Below, piece by piece: positions 16,918 through 26,215 of a DNA stretch of 64,000 nucleotides; position 1 is the first letter of the stretch, and each line of letters opens with the position of its first letter. The translations under genes and the position numbers were made by a program. The notes under the pieces were generated by a model. The model was not told where the DNA came from, searched no databases, and saw nothing but the letters and a program-made list of their open reading frames with translations. The DNA comes from Planctomycetota bacterium. GTDB lineage: Bacteria; Planctomycetota; B15-G4; JADJEK01. The stretch spans positions 62,001 through 126,000 of the forward strand of contig JADJEK010000006.1 of NCBI GenBank assembly GCA_016709145.1, written 5' to 3'.

Positions 16918-18936
16918 ATGTCGAGCAACGAATCGTCGCAACCCCTGGCTGGCGCCATCGGTTCGGGCCTGACCCGCGCGGCGGCGTGGGGCGCCCTGTT
17001 CGGTGCGCTCGAGACCGCGGGACGGCTCACTTACTACACGTGGCTGCTCGAGGAGGGTCGGTTGACCGTGCCGCCGACCGGCCTCGTCGACGCGATCGTG
17101 TGCGTGGTGCTGTCCGCATGCACGATGGCCGTCGTCGGTCTCGGACTCGGCGTCGTCGGGTTGCTGGTGTTGTCGCCGGTGCTGGCGCTGGTGGCCCGGT
17201 CGCGGGATGCCGCGTGGCGCGCACGCTTCGCGCCGGTCGTCGCCGTCGTCGGCGGTGCGCTGTTCTTGCAGCTCTACTGGTACAGCCGCTTCTTCGTCGA
17301 CTTCGCCTACAGCGAGCCGTGGAGCTCGCCGAAGCGGTTGGCGCTCGGAGGCGTGCTCGCGCTCGCGGCCGGAGTCGTCGGCATGTTCGCCGCGAATCGG
17401 CTGGAGCGTCGGGGATCGTCGAACTCGCGCGCCGCTCTCGCGGGGTTGATCGTCCTCGCGCTGGTGTCGGCGGGTCTATCGTGGCGCGAGGACGCCAAGG
17501 ACGACGTCGCCGCACGGCGCGGCGTGGACCACAACGTCGTGCTGTTCATCATCGACACGCTGCGCGCGGACCACCTGGCCTGCTACGGCTATCCGCGGCC
17601 CACGAGCCCGCGCATCGACGAGCTCGCGCGCGACGGTGTGCTGTTCGAACGCGCGATCGCGCAGGCGCCGTACACGTGGACGTCGTTCGGTTCGATCTTC
17701 ACGGGCAAGTACCCGCGCGCCCACGGCTTGTTGAAGATGGATGCGACCCAGCGGTTCGATCCGAAGCGCAACGTCACGATCCAGCAAGTCCTCGATGCGG
17801 CCGGTCATCGCACAGGAGCGTTCATGACCGGCATGATCAGCAACGCGTCGGGCCTGCTCGACGGGTTCGCGACCTACTTCGAATCGACCGTCGGACGTGA
17901 TCCCGTGCGTCGCGCGTCGCTGTGGTCGTACTGGCGATCCGAACTCGTCGCGCACGCGCTGTGGAACAAGCTGCGCCGCGCGCTCGATCCCGCGATCGTC
18001 TCGAACGAGGCCATCGCATGGCTCGACGACCACGCGAACGACCGCTTCTTCCTCGTCGTGCACTTGTTCTCGACGCACACGCCGTACGACCCGCCGCGCG
18101 CGTACGACGTGTTCGAGACGTCGGGCGCGAGTGATCTCGATCGCTTCACGACCGATCACGCGCGCGCGATCGAAATGGGGCAGTGGACGCCGACCGATGG
18201 CGACAAGGCCCGCATCACGGATCTCTACGACGGCGGCGTGCTGTTCGCGGACGCTCAGGTCGGCTCGGTCGTCGACGAGCTCGCTCGACTCGGCGTGCTG
18301 GACGAGACCGCGATCGTGATCACGGCCGACCACGGCGAAGCGTTCGGCGAGAACGGACCGTTCTGGGAACACGACTGGATGTTCAACACGAACCAGCACG
18401 TTCCGCTGATCGTGCGCCTGCCCGGCAAGGCCGGCGCGGGAACGCGCGTGCCGGTGCCGGTCGAGACGGTCGACATCGCACCGACGTTGGTCGATCTGCT
18501 GCAACTGCCGCCGATGGCGGACGTCCACGGCGAATCGCTGATGCCGTGGGCGCGTGGCGAACGCCCGAAGACCGACGACTTCGCGTACTGCGAGAACAAC
18601 TATTACGAGTCGATCCAGAACGCCGAATGGAAGCTCGTGCGGCCGCGCGCACCGGATCCGAAGGATCCGCCGCGGCTGTACCACTTGGCGTCGGATCCGG
18701 GCGAGCGGCGCAACGTCGCGAAGAGCAAGCCCGAGGCGCTGGCCGCGATGACCGCGGCTCTCGACGCGTGGGTCAAGAGCTTGCCCGAGTGGCGCATCGA
18801 CCGAGGTGGTCCTGCCTCCGCCGAGATCGGCGATCTGGCGAGCCAGCTCGGGTACGTCGGCGATCGGCCGCACGAAGGTTCGAACGTCATCGACGAGGAC
18901 GCGTCGAAGCAGGACGCGGAGAAGAAGTCGCAGTGA
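16918..18936 (+). CDS. Membrane-anchored sulfatase-like hydrolase/transferase with Thr at the nucleophile position
   Basis: 672 residues. About five hydrophobic segments occupy residues 20-190, then the periplasmic catalytic domain: LFIIDTLRADHLACYGYP (Asp213), SPRIDELARDG, T-W-T-S-F at 253-257 in place of C/S-x-P-x-R, and ITADHGEAFGENG. The multi-span N-terminus plus Thr253 recalls lipid-A phosphoethanolamine transferases and LtaS-type enzymes, although domain order alone does not prove this. The tail includes LASQLGYVGDRP like its neighbours. The ATG at 16918 is chosen; an in-frame ATG at 16771 adds sequence without a signal. GTG of the next glycosyltransferase overlaps the stop. Confidence 0.83.
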   Translation: MSSNESSQPLAGAIGSGLTRAAAWGALFGALETAGRLTYYTWLLEEGRLTVPPTGLVDAIVCVVLSACTMAVVGLGLGVVGLLVLSPVLALVARSRDAAWRARFAPVVAVVGGALFLQLYWYSRFFVDFAYSEPWSSPKRLALGGVLALAAGVVGMFAANRLERRGSSNSRAALAGLIVLALVSAGLSWREDAKDDVAARRGVDHNVVLFIIDTLRADHLACYGYPRPTSPRIDELARDGVLFERAIAQAPYTWTSFGSIFTGKYPRAHGLLKMDATQRFDPKRNVTIQQVLDAAGHRTGAFMTGMISNASGLLDGFATYFESTVGRDPVRRASLWSYWRSELVAHALWNKLRRALDPAIVSNEAIAWLDDHANDRFFLVVHLFSTHTPYDPPRAYDVFETSGASDLDRFTTDHARAIEMGQWTPTDGDKARITDLYDGGVLFADAQVGSVVDELARLGVLDETAIVITADHGEAFGENGPFWEHDWMFNTNQHVPLIVRLPGKAGAGTRVPVPVETVDIAPTLVDLLQLPPMADVHGESLMPWARGERPKTDDFAYCENNYYESIQNAEWKLVRPRAPDPKDPPRLYHLASDPGERRNVAKSKPEALAAMTAALDAWVKSLPEWRIDRGGPASAEIGDLASQLGYVGDRPHEGSNVIDEDASKQDAEKKSQ

Positions 18937-20132
18937 ACGCGGCCCGCGCGCTGACGATCCACTACGTCGCCTCGGTGCGCATCCCGAGCGAGCGCGCGAA
19001 CGCGTACCAGATCCTCGTGCAGTGCGACGCGCTGGCGGCGGCGGGGCATGACGTCACGCTGGTCGCGCCGAAGCGCGCGAACACGTTCACGTTGCAAGAC
19101 GCCGACATCGCGACGTACTACGGACTACGCCGCGCGCCGCATCTGGTCCGGCTGTTCACGATCGATTGGATCGACCGCGTATCGCCGCGCTTCCAGCGCC
19201 TGCCGTTCTTGATCCAGTCGGCGACGTTCGCGTGGTCCGTGCGGCGCTGGCTGGCGCGGCATCCGGCGGACGTCGTCTACACGCGCGACCAGTACTCGCT
19301 GGCGTTGCTCGCGCGCGGGGGAGCGCCGCTGATCTACGAGGCCCACGATCTGCCGCACCGCGACACGGCGCGCCGCGAACTCGTGCGCGCGCTGCGCTCG
19401 AGTCTCGGCGTGATTGCGATCACGCGTGGGTTGAAGGACGATCTCGTGGAGCTCGGCGTCGATCGTTCGCGCATCGAAGTGCTGCCGGACGGCTTCGATC
19501 CGCGCCGGTTCGCGGCGATGCCGACGCGAGACGCGGCACGCGAACTCCTCGGACTCGACCCTGCCGCGCGCATCGTCGTGTACGCGGGGCAGTGGTTCGC
19601 GTGGAAGGGTGTGGACACGCTCGTCGACGCGGCCGCGCTCGCGCCGCGACTGACCGTGCTGCTCGTCGGTGGGCGGTCCGACGATCGCGCTCGGATCGAG
19701 GCGCGCGTGCGGAGCGCCGGCGCCTCGAACGTCGTGCTGCATCCTCCGGTCGAGCCCACGCGCGTGCCGACCTATCTCGCCGCCGCCGACGTGATCGTGA
19801 TCCCGAACAGCGCCAAGGAACCGATCAGCGCGCGCTACACGTCGCCGCTGAAGTTGTTCGAGGCACTGGCCGCCGGGCGCGCGATCGTCGGCTCGGATCT
19901 GCCGTCGTTGCGCGAAGTCCTGCATGACGACAACGCCGTGTTCGTCGCGCCCGACGATGCCGCGGCGCTCGCGCGGGGTCTCGTGCGAGCCGTCGACGAC
20001 GTCGACGGCTCACGGCGTCGGGTCGCGCGCGGCAGCGCGGACGTCGCGAACTTCACGTGGGACGCGCGCGCGGCGGCGATCGCCACGTTCGCGACGCGGT
20101 GGTTGGAATCGTCTCGGGGAGTCGGCCGATGA
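18933..20132 (+). CDS. Glycosyltransferase family 4 (GT-B)
   Basis: 399 residues starting at a GTG that overlaps the upstream stop (GTGA). It has the N-terminal SVRIPSERANAYQILVQCDAL loop, ARIVVYAGQWFAWKGVDTLVDAA in the second domain, and YTSPLKLFEALAAGRAIVGSDLPSLREVL near the C-terminus. That last block is typical of GT4 enzymes in which the first Glu of EX7E is not kept. It acts in the cytoplasm on an undetermined sugar. Flanking genes are translationally coupled on both sides, placing it with the membrane hydrolase and a GT-C-like protein. Confidence 0.88.
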   Translation: MNAARALTIHYVASVRIPSERANAYQILVQCDALAAAGHDVTLVAPKRANTFTLQDADIATYYGLRRAPHLVRLFTIDWIDRVSPRFQRLPFLIQSATFAWSVRRWLARHPADVVYTRDQYSLALLARGGAPLIYEAHDLPHRDTARRELVRALRSSLGVIAITRGLKDDLVELGVDRSRIEVLPDGFDPRRFAAMPTRDAARELLGLDPAARIVVYAGQWFAWKGVDTLVDAAALAPRLTVLLVGGRSDDRARIEARVRSAGASNVVLHPPVEPTRVPTYLAAADVIVIPNSAKEPISARYTSPLKLFEALAAGRAIVGSDLPSLREVLHDDNAVFVAPDDAAALARGLVRAVDDVDGSRRRVARGSADVANFTWDARAAAIATFATRWLESSRGVGR

Positions 20133-21850
20133 AGCGCGGTGAATGGCTCGCGGTCGTGGTGCTCGCGGCGGGACTGCGTCTGGTCGGCCTCGACCATGGC
20201 CTGCCGCATCGGTTCGTGCCCGACACGCACATGGTGCGCGGCGCGCTCGGCATGGCGAAGACGAAGGATCTGGCGCCGCCCGCCGGCACGTTCACGTCGT
20301 ACCCGTACCTCATGCCGTACTTGCTGTTGCCCGGTTACGCGGCGCTCTACGGCGTCGGCCGGATGACGGGCGAGTATGCGAGCGCCGCCGACTTCGGCGA
20401 CAAGGTCACCGATGATCCGACCCCGCTCTACCTGATCGCGCACGCGTGGATCCTCGCGCTCGGCGTGCTCGGCGTGGTGTTCGCGCATCGACTCGCGCGC
20501 CGCGTGCTCGGCGAGCGCGAAGCGCTCGTGGTCGCGTACTTGGTCGCGACGTCGTTCCTGCTCGTTCATCTCGGCAAGAGTGCCCGACCGTGGGTGCCGA
20601 TGGTCACGTTCGTGTTGATCGCCGCGGAGCGCGCCGTCGCGTACGCGCAGGATCCGACGCGCAAGCGCGCGCTCTGGCTCGGTCTCGCGACCGGACTCGC
20701 CGGTGCCGTGCATCAAGCCGGCATGCTCGCGGTGCTGTTGCCGGCCGGTGCGATCCTCGGCCGCGCGCGCAAGGATGGTGTCGCATCGGTGTTCACGCGC
20801 GGCGCTCTCGCCGCGCTCGCGTTCGGTGTGACGGTCGTGTTGCTCGGCCACCCGTACGTCCTGCGCGGATCGGAGACCAGCGTCGGCGTCAGCGAAGCGG
20901 CCGAGAAGGACGCCGAGACCGTGAACTTCGGCGGGCAAGGCGTCGCGCTCGACGCCTTCGGGTTCGATCGCGTGCGCGAGACCGCCGTCGGGTTCGCTGG
21001 CGCGGAGCCCGCGCTGTTGGTGTTGGCGGCGCTCGGGCTCGCAGCGGGTTGGCGACGTCTGCGCGAACGCGGCGTGGGCCTCGCGTTGGGTGTGTATCCG
21101 GCGGCCGTGTTGGTGTTGTTCCTGTTCTATTCGGGCACCCACACGCGCTATCTCGTCACCGCGGTGCCGTTCCTGGCGTTGCTCGGGGCAGTCGCCGTCA
21201 CGCGGCTATGGACGAGCGCGGCAGGTCGCGTGCTCGCGTGCGTTCTGCTCGCGATGCCGCTCGTCGGCGTGTTGCGGCTCGATTGGTTGATGACGCGCGA
21301 GGACACGCGCGTCGAGTTCTTGCGCACCGTCGCTTCGAACGTCCCCGCCGGCGCGCGCGTCGCGGTCGAGGGCTATGGCCCGCCGCTGCGGTACTCGGCC
21401 GATGCGCTGACGCTGCTGTCCGGGCCGTGGCAGTGGACGTCGCGTGCCGAACAGCGCGAGGCCGCAGGGCTGGCGCCGATGACGCCCGATCGGCCCGGCT
21501 ATGCCGTGGTTCCGCTCGAGCGCTTCTATCAGTTCGCGTCGGTGTGGCCGCGGCAGTGGTGGGAGTGGAAGGCCGAGGGCGATCCGAAGCGGCCGATCGA
21601 GTCGTTCTTGGACGAGCATGCGATCCGCCATCTGGTGATGGTGGACCGAGCGCCCGGTGGACCGCGCAATTCGGCGTTGGACGACGTGGTCCTGCGTCGT
21701 GGGGAGAAGCTCGCGGAACTCGCGCCGTTCGACGTTGCGCCGGCGGCCGAAGCTCGCTTGCCGATGGACCCCGACGTCGCATGGCGCGCGCTGTGGAGCG
21801 TGGACCGGACCGGCCCGAAGCTCACGCTTTGGCGACTGCGCGACCGATGA
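20129..21850 (+). CDS. GT-C-like membrane glycosyltransferase (ArnT/PMT-like topology)
   Basis: 573 residues. It begins with a hydrophobic segment followed by LRLVGLDHGLPHRFVPDTHM, resembling the first periplasmic loop with acidic catalytic residue in dolichyl- or undecaprenyl-phosphate sugar transferases. About ten further hydrophobic segments run to residue 390, then a soluble C-terminal domain of about 180 residues (VEGYGPPLRYSADALTLL onward). YSGTHTRYLVTAVPFLALL is a typical late transmembrane pattern of this superfamily. It overlaps the upstream glycosyltransferase by four bases. It probably moves a lipid-linked sugar to a glycan or lipid outside the membrane; the acceptor is unknown. 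Confidence 0.74.
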   Translation: MKRGEWLAVVVLAAGLRLVGLDHGLPHRFVPDTHMVRGALGMAKTKDLAPPAGTFTSYPYLMPYLLLPGYAALYGVGRMTGEYASAADFGDKVTDDPTPLYLIAHAWILALGVLGVVFAHRLARRVLGEREALVVAYLVATSFLLVHLGKSARPWVPMVTFVLIAAERAVAYAQDPTRKRALWLGLATGLAGAVHQAGMLAVLLPAGAILGRARKDGVASVFTRGALAALAFGVTVVLLGHPYVLRGSETSVGVSEAAEKDAETVNFGGQGVALDAFGFDRVRETAVGFAGAEPALLVLAALGLAAGWRRLRERGVGLALGVYPAAVLVLFLFYSGTHTRYLVTAVPFLALLGAVAVTRLWTSAAGRVLACVLLAMPLVGVLRLDWLMTREDTRVEFLRTVASNVPAGARVAVEGYGPPLRYSADALTLLSGPWQWTSRAEQREAAGLAPMTPDRPGYAVVPLERFYQFASVWPRQWWEWKAEGDPKRPIESFLDEHAIRHLVMVDRAPGGPRNSALDDVVLRRGEKLAELAPFDVAPAAEARLPMDPDVAWRALWSVDRTGPKLTLWRLRDR

Positions 21851-21941
21851 GGGCTTGCGTGACAAGTTGCGCTCGAAGCGCGCCGATGCGCTCGCGCGCC
21901 GTGTCGTTTACAGTCCCGCGCTTCGCCACGGATCCCTCAGT

Positions 21942-23105
21942 GTGAAGCTGCTCGCTCTCTCCCATTCGCTGTCCGACGTCGATGGCGTCGGTCGTTACGG
22001 CACCGAGATCTTGCGCCGCGTCGCGCCGCACTGCTCACAGGTGCGGGTGCTGCTCGCGCGTAAGCATCGTGGTGTTTCGGAACGCGTGCCGTCGTCGGTC
22101 GAGGTCGAGGTCGCGCTGCCGCCCGACTACTACCTCTACATGGGCTGGCCGAAGTTCGCGCTCGAGTACGCCCTGCGCATGCCGCGCATCCGCGCAGCTG
22201 CGCGCGAAGCCGATCTCGTCCATTGCCTGTCCGACTACCCGCACGCGTTGCTCGCCGTGAACGCCGCGCGCGCGGCCGGCAAGCCCGTGATCGTGTCGGG
22301 ACACGGTACGTACTCGGTCGCGCCGTTCCGTTATCCGGGGCATCGGCGTCTGATCCGCTCGGCGTACCAGCGCGCCGACGCGGTGCTTATGGGCAGCGCG
22401 TTCGCGCTCGAACGCCTGCGCTCGGTCTGCGATCTGCCGAACTCTCGCGTGGTGCACTACGGCGTCGACCCCGAACAGTTCGAGGGCGCGCGCGCGCTGC
22501 CTCGTTCCCCGAAGGCGCCGCGGCGTTACGTCCTGACCATCGGCGAGTTGAAGGAGCGCAAGGGGCATCACCTGTCGATCCCCGCGTTCCTCGCCGCCGC
22601 GAAGCACCACCCCGACGTCGATCTCGTGATCGTCGGGCGTACCGTCGACGGCGATCCGTACTTCGAGGCGCGTCGCGCAGAGATCCGCGCCGCGGGACTC
22701 GAGTCGCGCGTCCACTTCTTCGGACTGGTGTCGGAGGCCGAGAAGCTCGCGTTGCTCGCGCACGCCGACGTGTTCATGCTGACGCCCGTGACGAGTGCCG
22801 AGGGCGGCTTCGAGGCGTTCGGGCTGGTGTTCCTCGAGGCCAACATCTGCCACGTACCCACGGTCGGAGTGAAGGACAGCGGCGCGCAGGACGCGATCCG
22901 CGATGGCGAGACCGGCTTCTTGGCCGAGAAGGGCGACGTGGCCGGGATCGCCCGATCGCTCGACACGCTGCTGCAAGACGCCGAACTGCGCGCGCGGCTC
23001 GGGCAGGCCGGGGCTGCGTTCGCTCGGTCGCTCGATTGGGATCACGCCGGCGACGAGATCCTCGCGCTGTACTCGGCCGTGCTGAAGAAATCGGCGTCCC
23101 GATGA
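21942..23105 (+). CDS. Glycosyltransferase family 4 (GT-B)
   Basis: 387 residues. Motifs include SHSLSDVDGVGRYGTEI (N-terminal loop), VLTIGELKERKGHHLSIPAF and the EX7E motif EAFGLVFLE followed by ANICHVPTVG. The GTG at 21942 is chosen because it opens the first beta-strand (KLLALSHSL); upstream in-frame codons lie in the previous gene and a 91-base spacer. The stop overlaps the ATG of the flippase gene. It likely adds a sugar to the lipid-linked unit that the flippase exports; the sugar cannot be named. Confidence 0.9.
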   Translation: MKLLALSHSLSDVDGVGRYGTEILRRVAPHCSQVRVLLARKHRGVSERVPSSVEVEVALPPDYYLYMGWPKFALEYALRMPRIRAAAREADLVHCLSDYPHALLAVNAARAAGKPVIVSGHGTYSVAPFRYPGHRRLIRSAYQRADAVLMGSAFALERLRSVCDLPNSRVVHYGVDPEQFEGARALPRSPKAPRRYVLTIGELKERKGHHLSIPAFLAAAKHHPDVDLVIVGRTVDGDPYFEARRAEIRAAGLESRVHFFGLVSEAEKLALLAHADVFMLTPVTSAEGGFEAFGLVFLEANICHVPTVGVKDSGAQDAIRDGETGFLAEKGDVAGIARSLDTLLQDAELRARLGQAGAAFARSLDWDHAGDEILALYSAVLKKSASR

Positions 23106-24553
23106 ACGATTCGATCGAAACCGCGCAAAGCGCGCCGACTTCTCCCGGATCGATCGGCTCCCGCCTGAAGAAGGCCGCCGGCGGCAAGTTCGTGCGCGAC
23201 ACGATCATCCTGCAAGCCGGCATGGCCGTGACGATGGCGACGTACGTCGTGACTTCGGTACTGCTCGCGCGCGGCATGGGGGCGAAGGACTTCGGCCGCT
23301 ACAACACCGCGTTCGCGCTCTACGGCATCGTCTACTTCCTCGCCAACATCGGCGTGACGACCGCAGCGATCTCGAGCTACGCACAGGCCGTCGGGCGCGG
23401 CGACGAAGACGGCAAGATCCGCTCGCTCGCCGCGTACCTGAAATCGTTCGTCGTGATGGGCGTCGTGATCATGGTGGTGGGCAGCTTGCTGCCGTGGTTC
23501 TGCGTCGTCGCGTACGACGATCGCGACATCGGCATCGGCGCCTGGCTGTTGTGTCTGCTCGGTCCGCTGCAGTTGTTGAACGGCTTCGTGCTGGTGGTGT
23601 TGCAAGGCGCGCGGCGCATGGCCGACTACGTGCTCTACGACAACGCCTGCGGCATCCTGCGCGTGCTGTTGTTGATGGACGCCGTGCTCGCTGGACTCGA
23701 CATCATCGGCGTCATCGTCGTGTACCTGATCTCGGGCGTGCTGGCGTCGCTGCTCGGCTTGCGGATGTACACGCTGACGCGGGTGAACGCGGACCGCCAC
23801 GACGCGCCCCCTGCGTTGCGCGACGTGATCCGCGCACTGCCGAACGCGCAGACCGGGTCGCTGTACTCGCAGGGCACGTTGATCGCCGTGTCCAAGAACA
23901 TGGGCGAGCTGATCCGCAACCTCACGATGAGCGCGATCGGCTTCGTGGCGGGCCCGACCGCGACCGGCCACTTCTCGGTCGCGTACCGCTACATCTGGGC
24001 GCTGCAGAGCCTGCTCGGCGGCCTCGGCAAGAACTTGCTGCCGGCCATGGGTTTCCGGCTCAGCAAGTCCGAACACGACATGGGGCGGTTCGCGAAGGAC
24101 CTCCTCCGCATCGCGCTGGTGGCGGGGGTGTTCTTCGTCGTCCTGACGGCGGTCTTCGTGGCGATCGCGCCGTGGCTCTTGCACCTGCTCTACGGCCCGG
24201 AATACGACGACGCGATCCGCATGACGTTCTACATGGCGATCGGTCACCTGTCGCTCGGAGCGGCGGTCGTGATCGATCCTTTCTACATTTACACCAAGCA
24301 GTTAGGGACGCTCGTCAAGCTCAATCTGAGCCTGTTCTTCTCCGTCGTCGTCCCTATGGGGTATGTTCTGATCTCGCGGTACGGAGCCGAGGGTGGAGCC
24401 CTGGCCTTGTCCGGCTGCCAGTTGCTGTTGTTCATCCACATCGTCGTGATCGTGCGCTTCTTGCGCAAAGTCCGGCGGGAAGGGTGGGTACGGCCGGCCG
24501 GGGACGAGTCCAAGAATTCCTCGCGCGCTGCCGATACCGAGCTATCTCCTTGA
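23102..24553 (+). CDS. Oligosaccharide flippase, Wzx-like (MOP superfamily)
   Basis: 483 residues with a basic N-terminus (SRLKKAAGGKFVRDT) followed by about twelve to fourteen hydrophobic helices in the pattern of polysaccharide-exporting MOP proteins, for example ILQAGMAVTMATYVVTSVLL and the loop LARGMGAKDFGRYNTAFAL. Such proteins flip undecaprenyl-diphosphate-linked repeat units to the periplasmic face. It overlaps the preceding glycosyltransferase and is the last gene of the 16.9-24.6 kb operon. The C-terminus is a short polar tail. This is the clearest export step in the locus. Confidence 0.88.
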   Translation: MNDSIETAQSAPTSPGSIGSRLKKAAGGKFVRDTIILQAGMAVTMATYVVTSVLLARGMGAKDFGRYNTAFALYGIVYFLANIGVTTAAISSYAQAVGRGDEDGKIRSLAAYLKSFVVMGVVIMVVGSLLPWFCVVAYDDRDIGIGAWLLCLLGPLQLLNGFVLVVLQGARRMADYVLYDNACGILRVLLLMDAVLAGLDIIGVIVVYLISGVLASLLGLRMYTLTRVNADRHDAPPALRDVIRALPNAQTGSLYSQGTLIAVSKNMGELIRNLTMSAIGFVAGPTATGHFSVAYRYIWALQSLLGGLGKNLLPAMGFRLSKSEHDMGRFAKDLLRIALVAGVFFVVLTAVFVAIAPWLLHLLYGPEYDDAIRMTFYMAIGHLSLGAAVVIDPFYIYTKQLGTLVKLNLSLFFSVVVPMGYVLISRYGAEGGALALSGCQLLLFIHIVVIVRFLRKVRREGWVRPAGDESKNSSRAADTELSP

Positions 24554-24656
24554 CCCCTTTCCGGATACGCGTCCCGATTCGGCGTGCTCGCGAAGGCGAG
24601 CGGCGGGACGAGATCCAATCCTTCGATCTGCACCTCGGTTCTGGAGTGCGAGCGCG

Positions 24657-26078
24657 ATGAAGAAGACGCTTCTGATGTACGTCACCCCGCCCGGACAGGA
24701 CGACGACTACATCGCGATGCCGCTCGGCATCATCTACCTGGGCGCCATCGTGCGCGAAGCCGGCCTCCCCGTCGAATGCCTCGACGAACGCGTCTCGACC
24801 GAAGAAGAGGTCAAGGCCGCGATCGAGCGCAACGACATCATCGGCTTGTCGGCGCTGACGCCGCACGTCGGTCGCGCCGTGCGCTGGGGCGAGTACGCCA
24901 AGAAGGCCGGCAAGCGCGTGATGATGGGTGGCCCGCACGCCACCGTCGACGCGCACACCTTCCTCGACTCGGGCTGGTTCGACGTCGTCGTGCGTGGTGA
25001 GGCCGAGGACGCGATCGTCCCGGTCATCAACCACTTCGACGACAAGGCCGCGCTGAAGGAGATCCTCGGCCTGTCGTACTTCGACGAGAAGGGCGAGAAG
25101 ATCGTTACGCCCGACCGCCCGCTGATCCCGGGCAACAAGCTCGACTCGATCCCGTTCCCGGCGTGGGACATGCTGCCGTTCGACCGCTACACGGCGTTGA
25201 ACCGCGAGCGGCTGTTCTACATCTTCACCAGCCGTGGCTGCCCGTTCCGCTGCATCTACTGCCAGAAGGAACTCACGGGTCGCGGCTTCCGCACGCGCTC
25301 GACGCAGAACATCGTCGACGAGCTCGAGCACATCGTGAGGGATTACCAGCCCGGCAACGTGCTGTTCATCGACGAGCTCTTCACCTGCCAGAAGAAGCGT
25401 GTCTACGCCATCTGCGACGAGATCATCAAGCGCGGCCTCAAGCTCAACTGGGCCTGTGAGACGCGCGTCGACATGATCGACTACGAGATGGCCGTGAAGA
25501 TGCGCCTGGCCGGTTGCCGTCGCCTCTACTTCGGCGTCGAGACTGGTTCGCAGCGTTCGCTCGACACGCTGAAGAAGGACTGCAAGGCGTACAAGATCGT
25601 CGAAGCGATCCGCACCGTGCGCCGCGCCGGCATCTGGTCGAAGGTGTTCCTCATCGTCGGCACGCCGAACGAGACGATCGAGGACATCCGCGAGACCGAG
25701 CGCGTGATGCGGCTCGCGATGCCGGACTTGATCCGCGCGTCGCTGTTCAACCCGCTGACCGCGACCGAGTCGTTCTCGATGTACAAGGACCGCATCGATC
25801 CGAAGCTCGTGTTCACCGAGTACGTCGACTCCGAGCGTTCGCCGTACATCCACGAGAACTTCGACAACGAGTCGCTGAACCGCATCCGCCGCCAAATGGT
25901 CTCGGACTACGAGCGCTGGTACAACTCGGCGCCGCAGCGCGCGAAGCGCTGGGCGTCCCGCTTCCAGTACTACATCGAGAACCCGGACGAGGGTTCGGCG
26001 CGCCTGAAGCGTGCCCTCGGCATGGCCAAGAAGCCCGAGAACGGTGAACTGGTCGGCGCCGGCAAGATGGACATCTGA
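24657..26078 (+). CDS. B12-binding-domain radical SAM protein
   Basis: 473 residues. The N-terminal 150 residues match a cobalamin-binding Rossmann domain (PLGIIYLGAIVREAG, MMGGPHATVDA). The radical SAM domain follows with CPFRCIYC giving Cys195, Cys199 and Cys202 for the 4Fe-4S cluster, and later VETGSQRSLDTLKK and FLIVGTPNE segments. Family members methylate or rearrange unactivated carbons. The gene stands alone between two hairpin- or spacer-bounded operons in the glycan cluster and ends at a strong hairpin. It was started at ATG 24657. Substrate unknown; a sugar or lipid carrier modification is inference from position. Confidence 0.9.
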   Translation: MKKTLLMYVTPPGQDDDYIAMPLGIIYLGAIVREAGLPVECLDERVSTEEEVKAAIERNDIIGLSALTPHVGRAVRWGEYAKKAGKRVMMGGPHATVDAHTFLDSGWFDVVVRGEAEDAIVPVINHFDDKAALKEILGLSYFDEKGEKIVTPDRPLIPGNKLDSIPFPAWDMLPFDRYTALNRERLFYIFTSRGCPFRCIYCQKELTGRGFRTRSTQNIVDELEHIVRDYQPGNVLFIDELFTCQKKRVYAICDEIIKRGLKLNWACETRVDMIDYEMAVKMRLAGCRRLYFGVETGSQRSLDTLKKDCKAYKIVEAIRTVRRAGIWSKVFLIVGTPNETIEDIRETERVMRLAMPDLIRASLFNPLTATESFSMYKDRIDPKLVFTEYVDSERSPYIHENFDNESLNRIRRQMVSDYERWYNSAPQRAKRWASRFQYYIENPDEGSARLKRALGMAKKPENGELVGAGKMDI

Positions 26079-26095
26079 CGGTCCCAGCCGACGCG

Positions 26096-26133
26096 AGCGG
26101 CCCTCGTGTTCCCCCCGGAACGCGAGGGCCGCT
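26096..26133. terminator. 17-bp hairpin terminator after the radical SAM gene
   Basis: Positions 26096-26112 pair with 26117-26133 around a CCCC loop at 26113-26116, with one T-G pair. It begins 17 bases after the stop. The tail TCGTTG is not a strong U run. Confidence 0.78.
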
Positions 26134-26215
26134 TCGTTGCATCGCCCGTCGTGCACGCGCCCGCCGCGTGGGGTAGTGTTCTCGACTTCGTTCCCGGAGC
26201 ATCGCGCGCCGCCGC

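Noticed and set aside
11619..18936. Calling the three hydrolases sulfatases outright
   Set aside because: The formylglycine Cys/Ser and Arg of C/S-x-P-x-R are missing in all three, so only superfamily membership is claimed.
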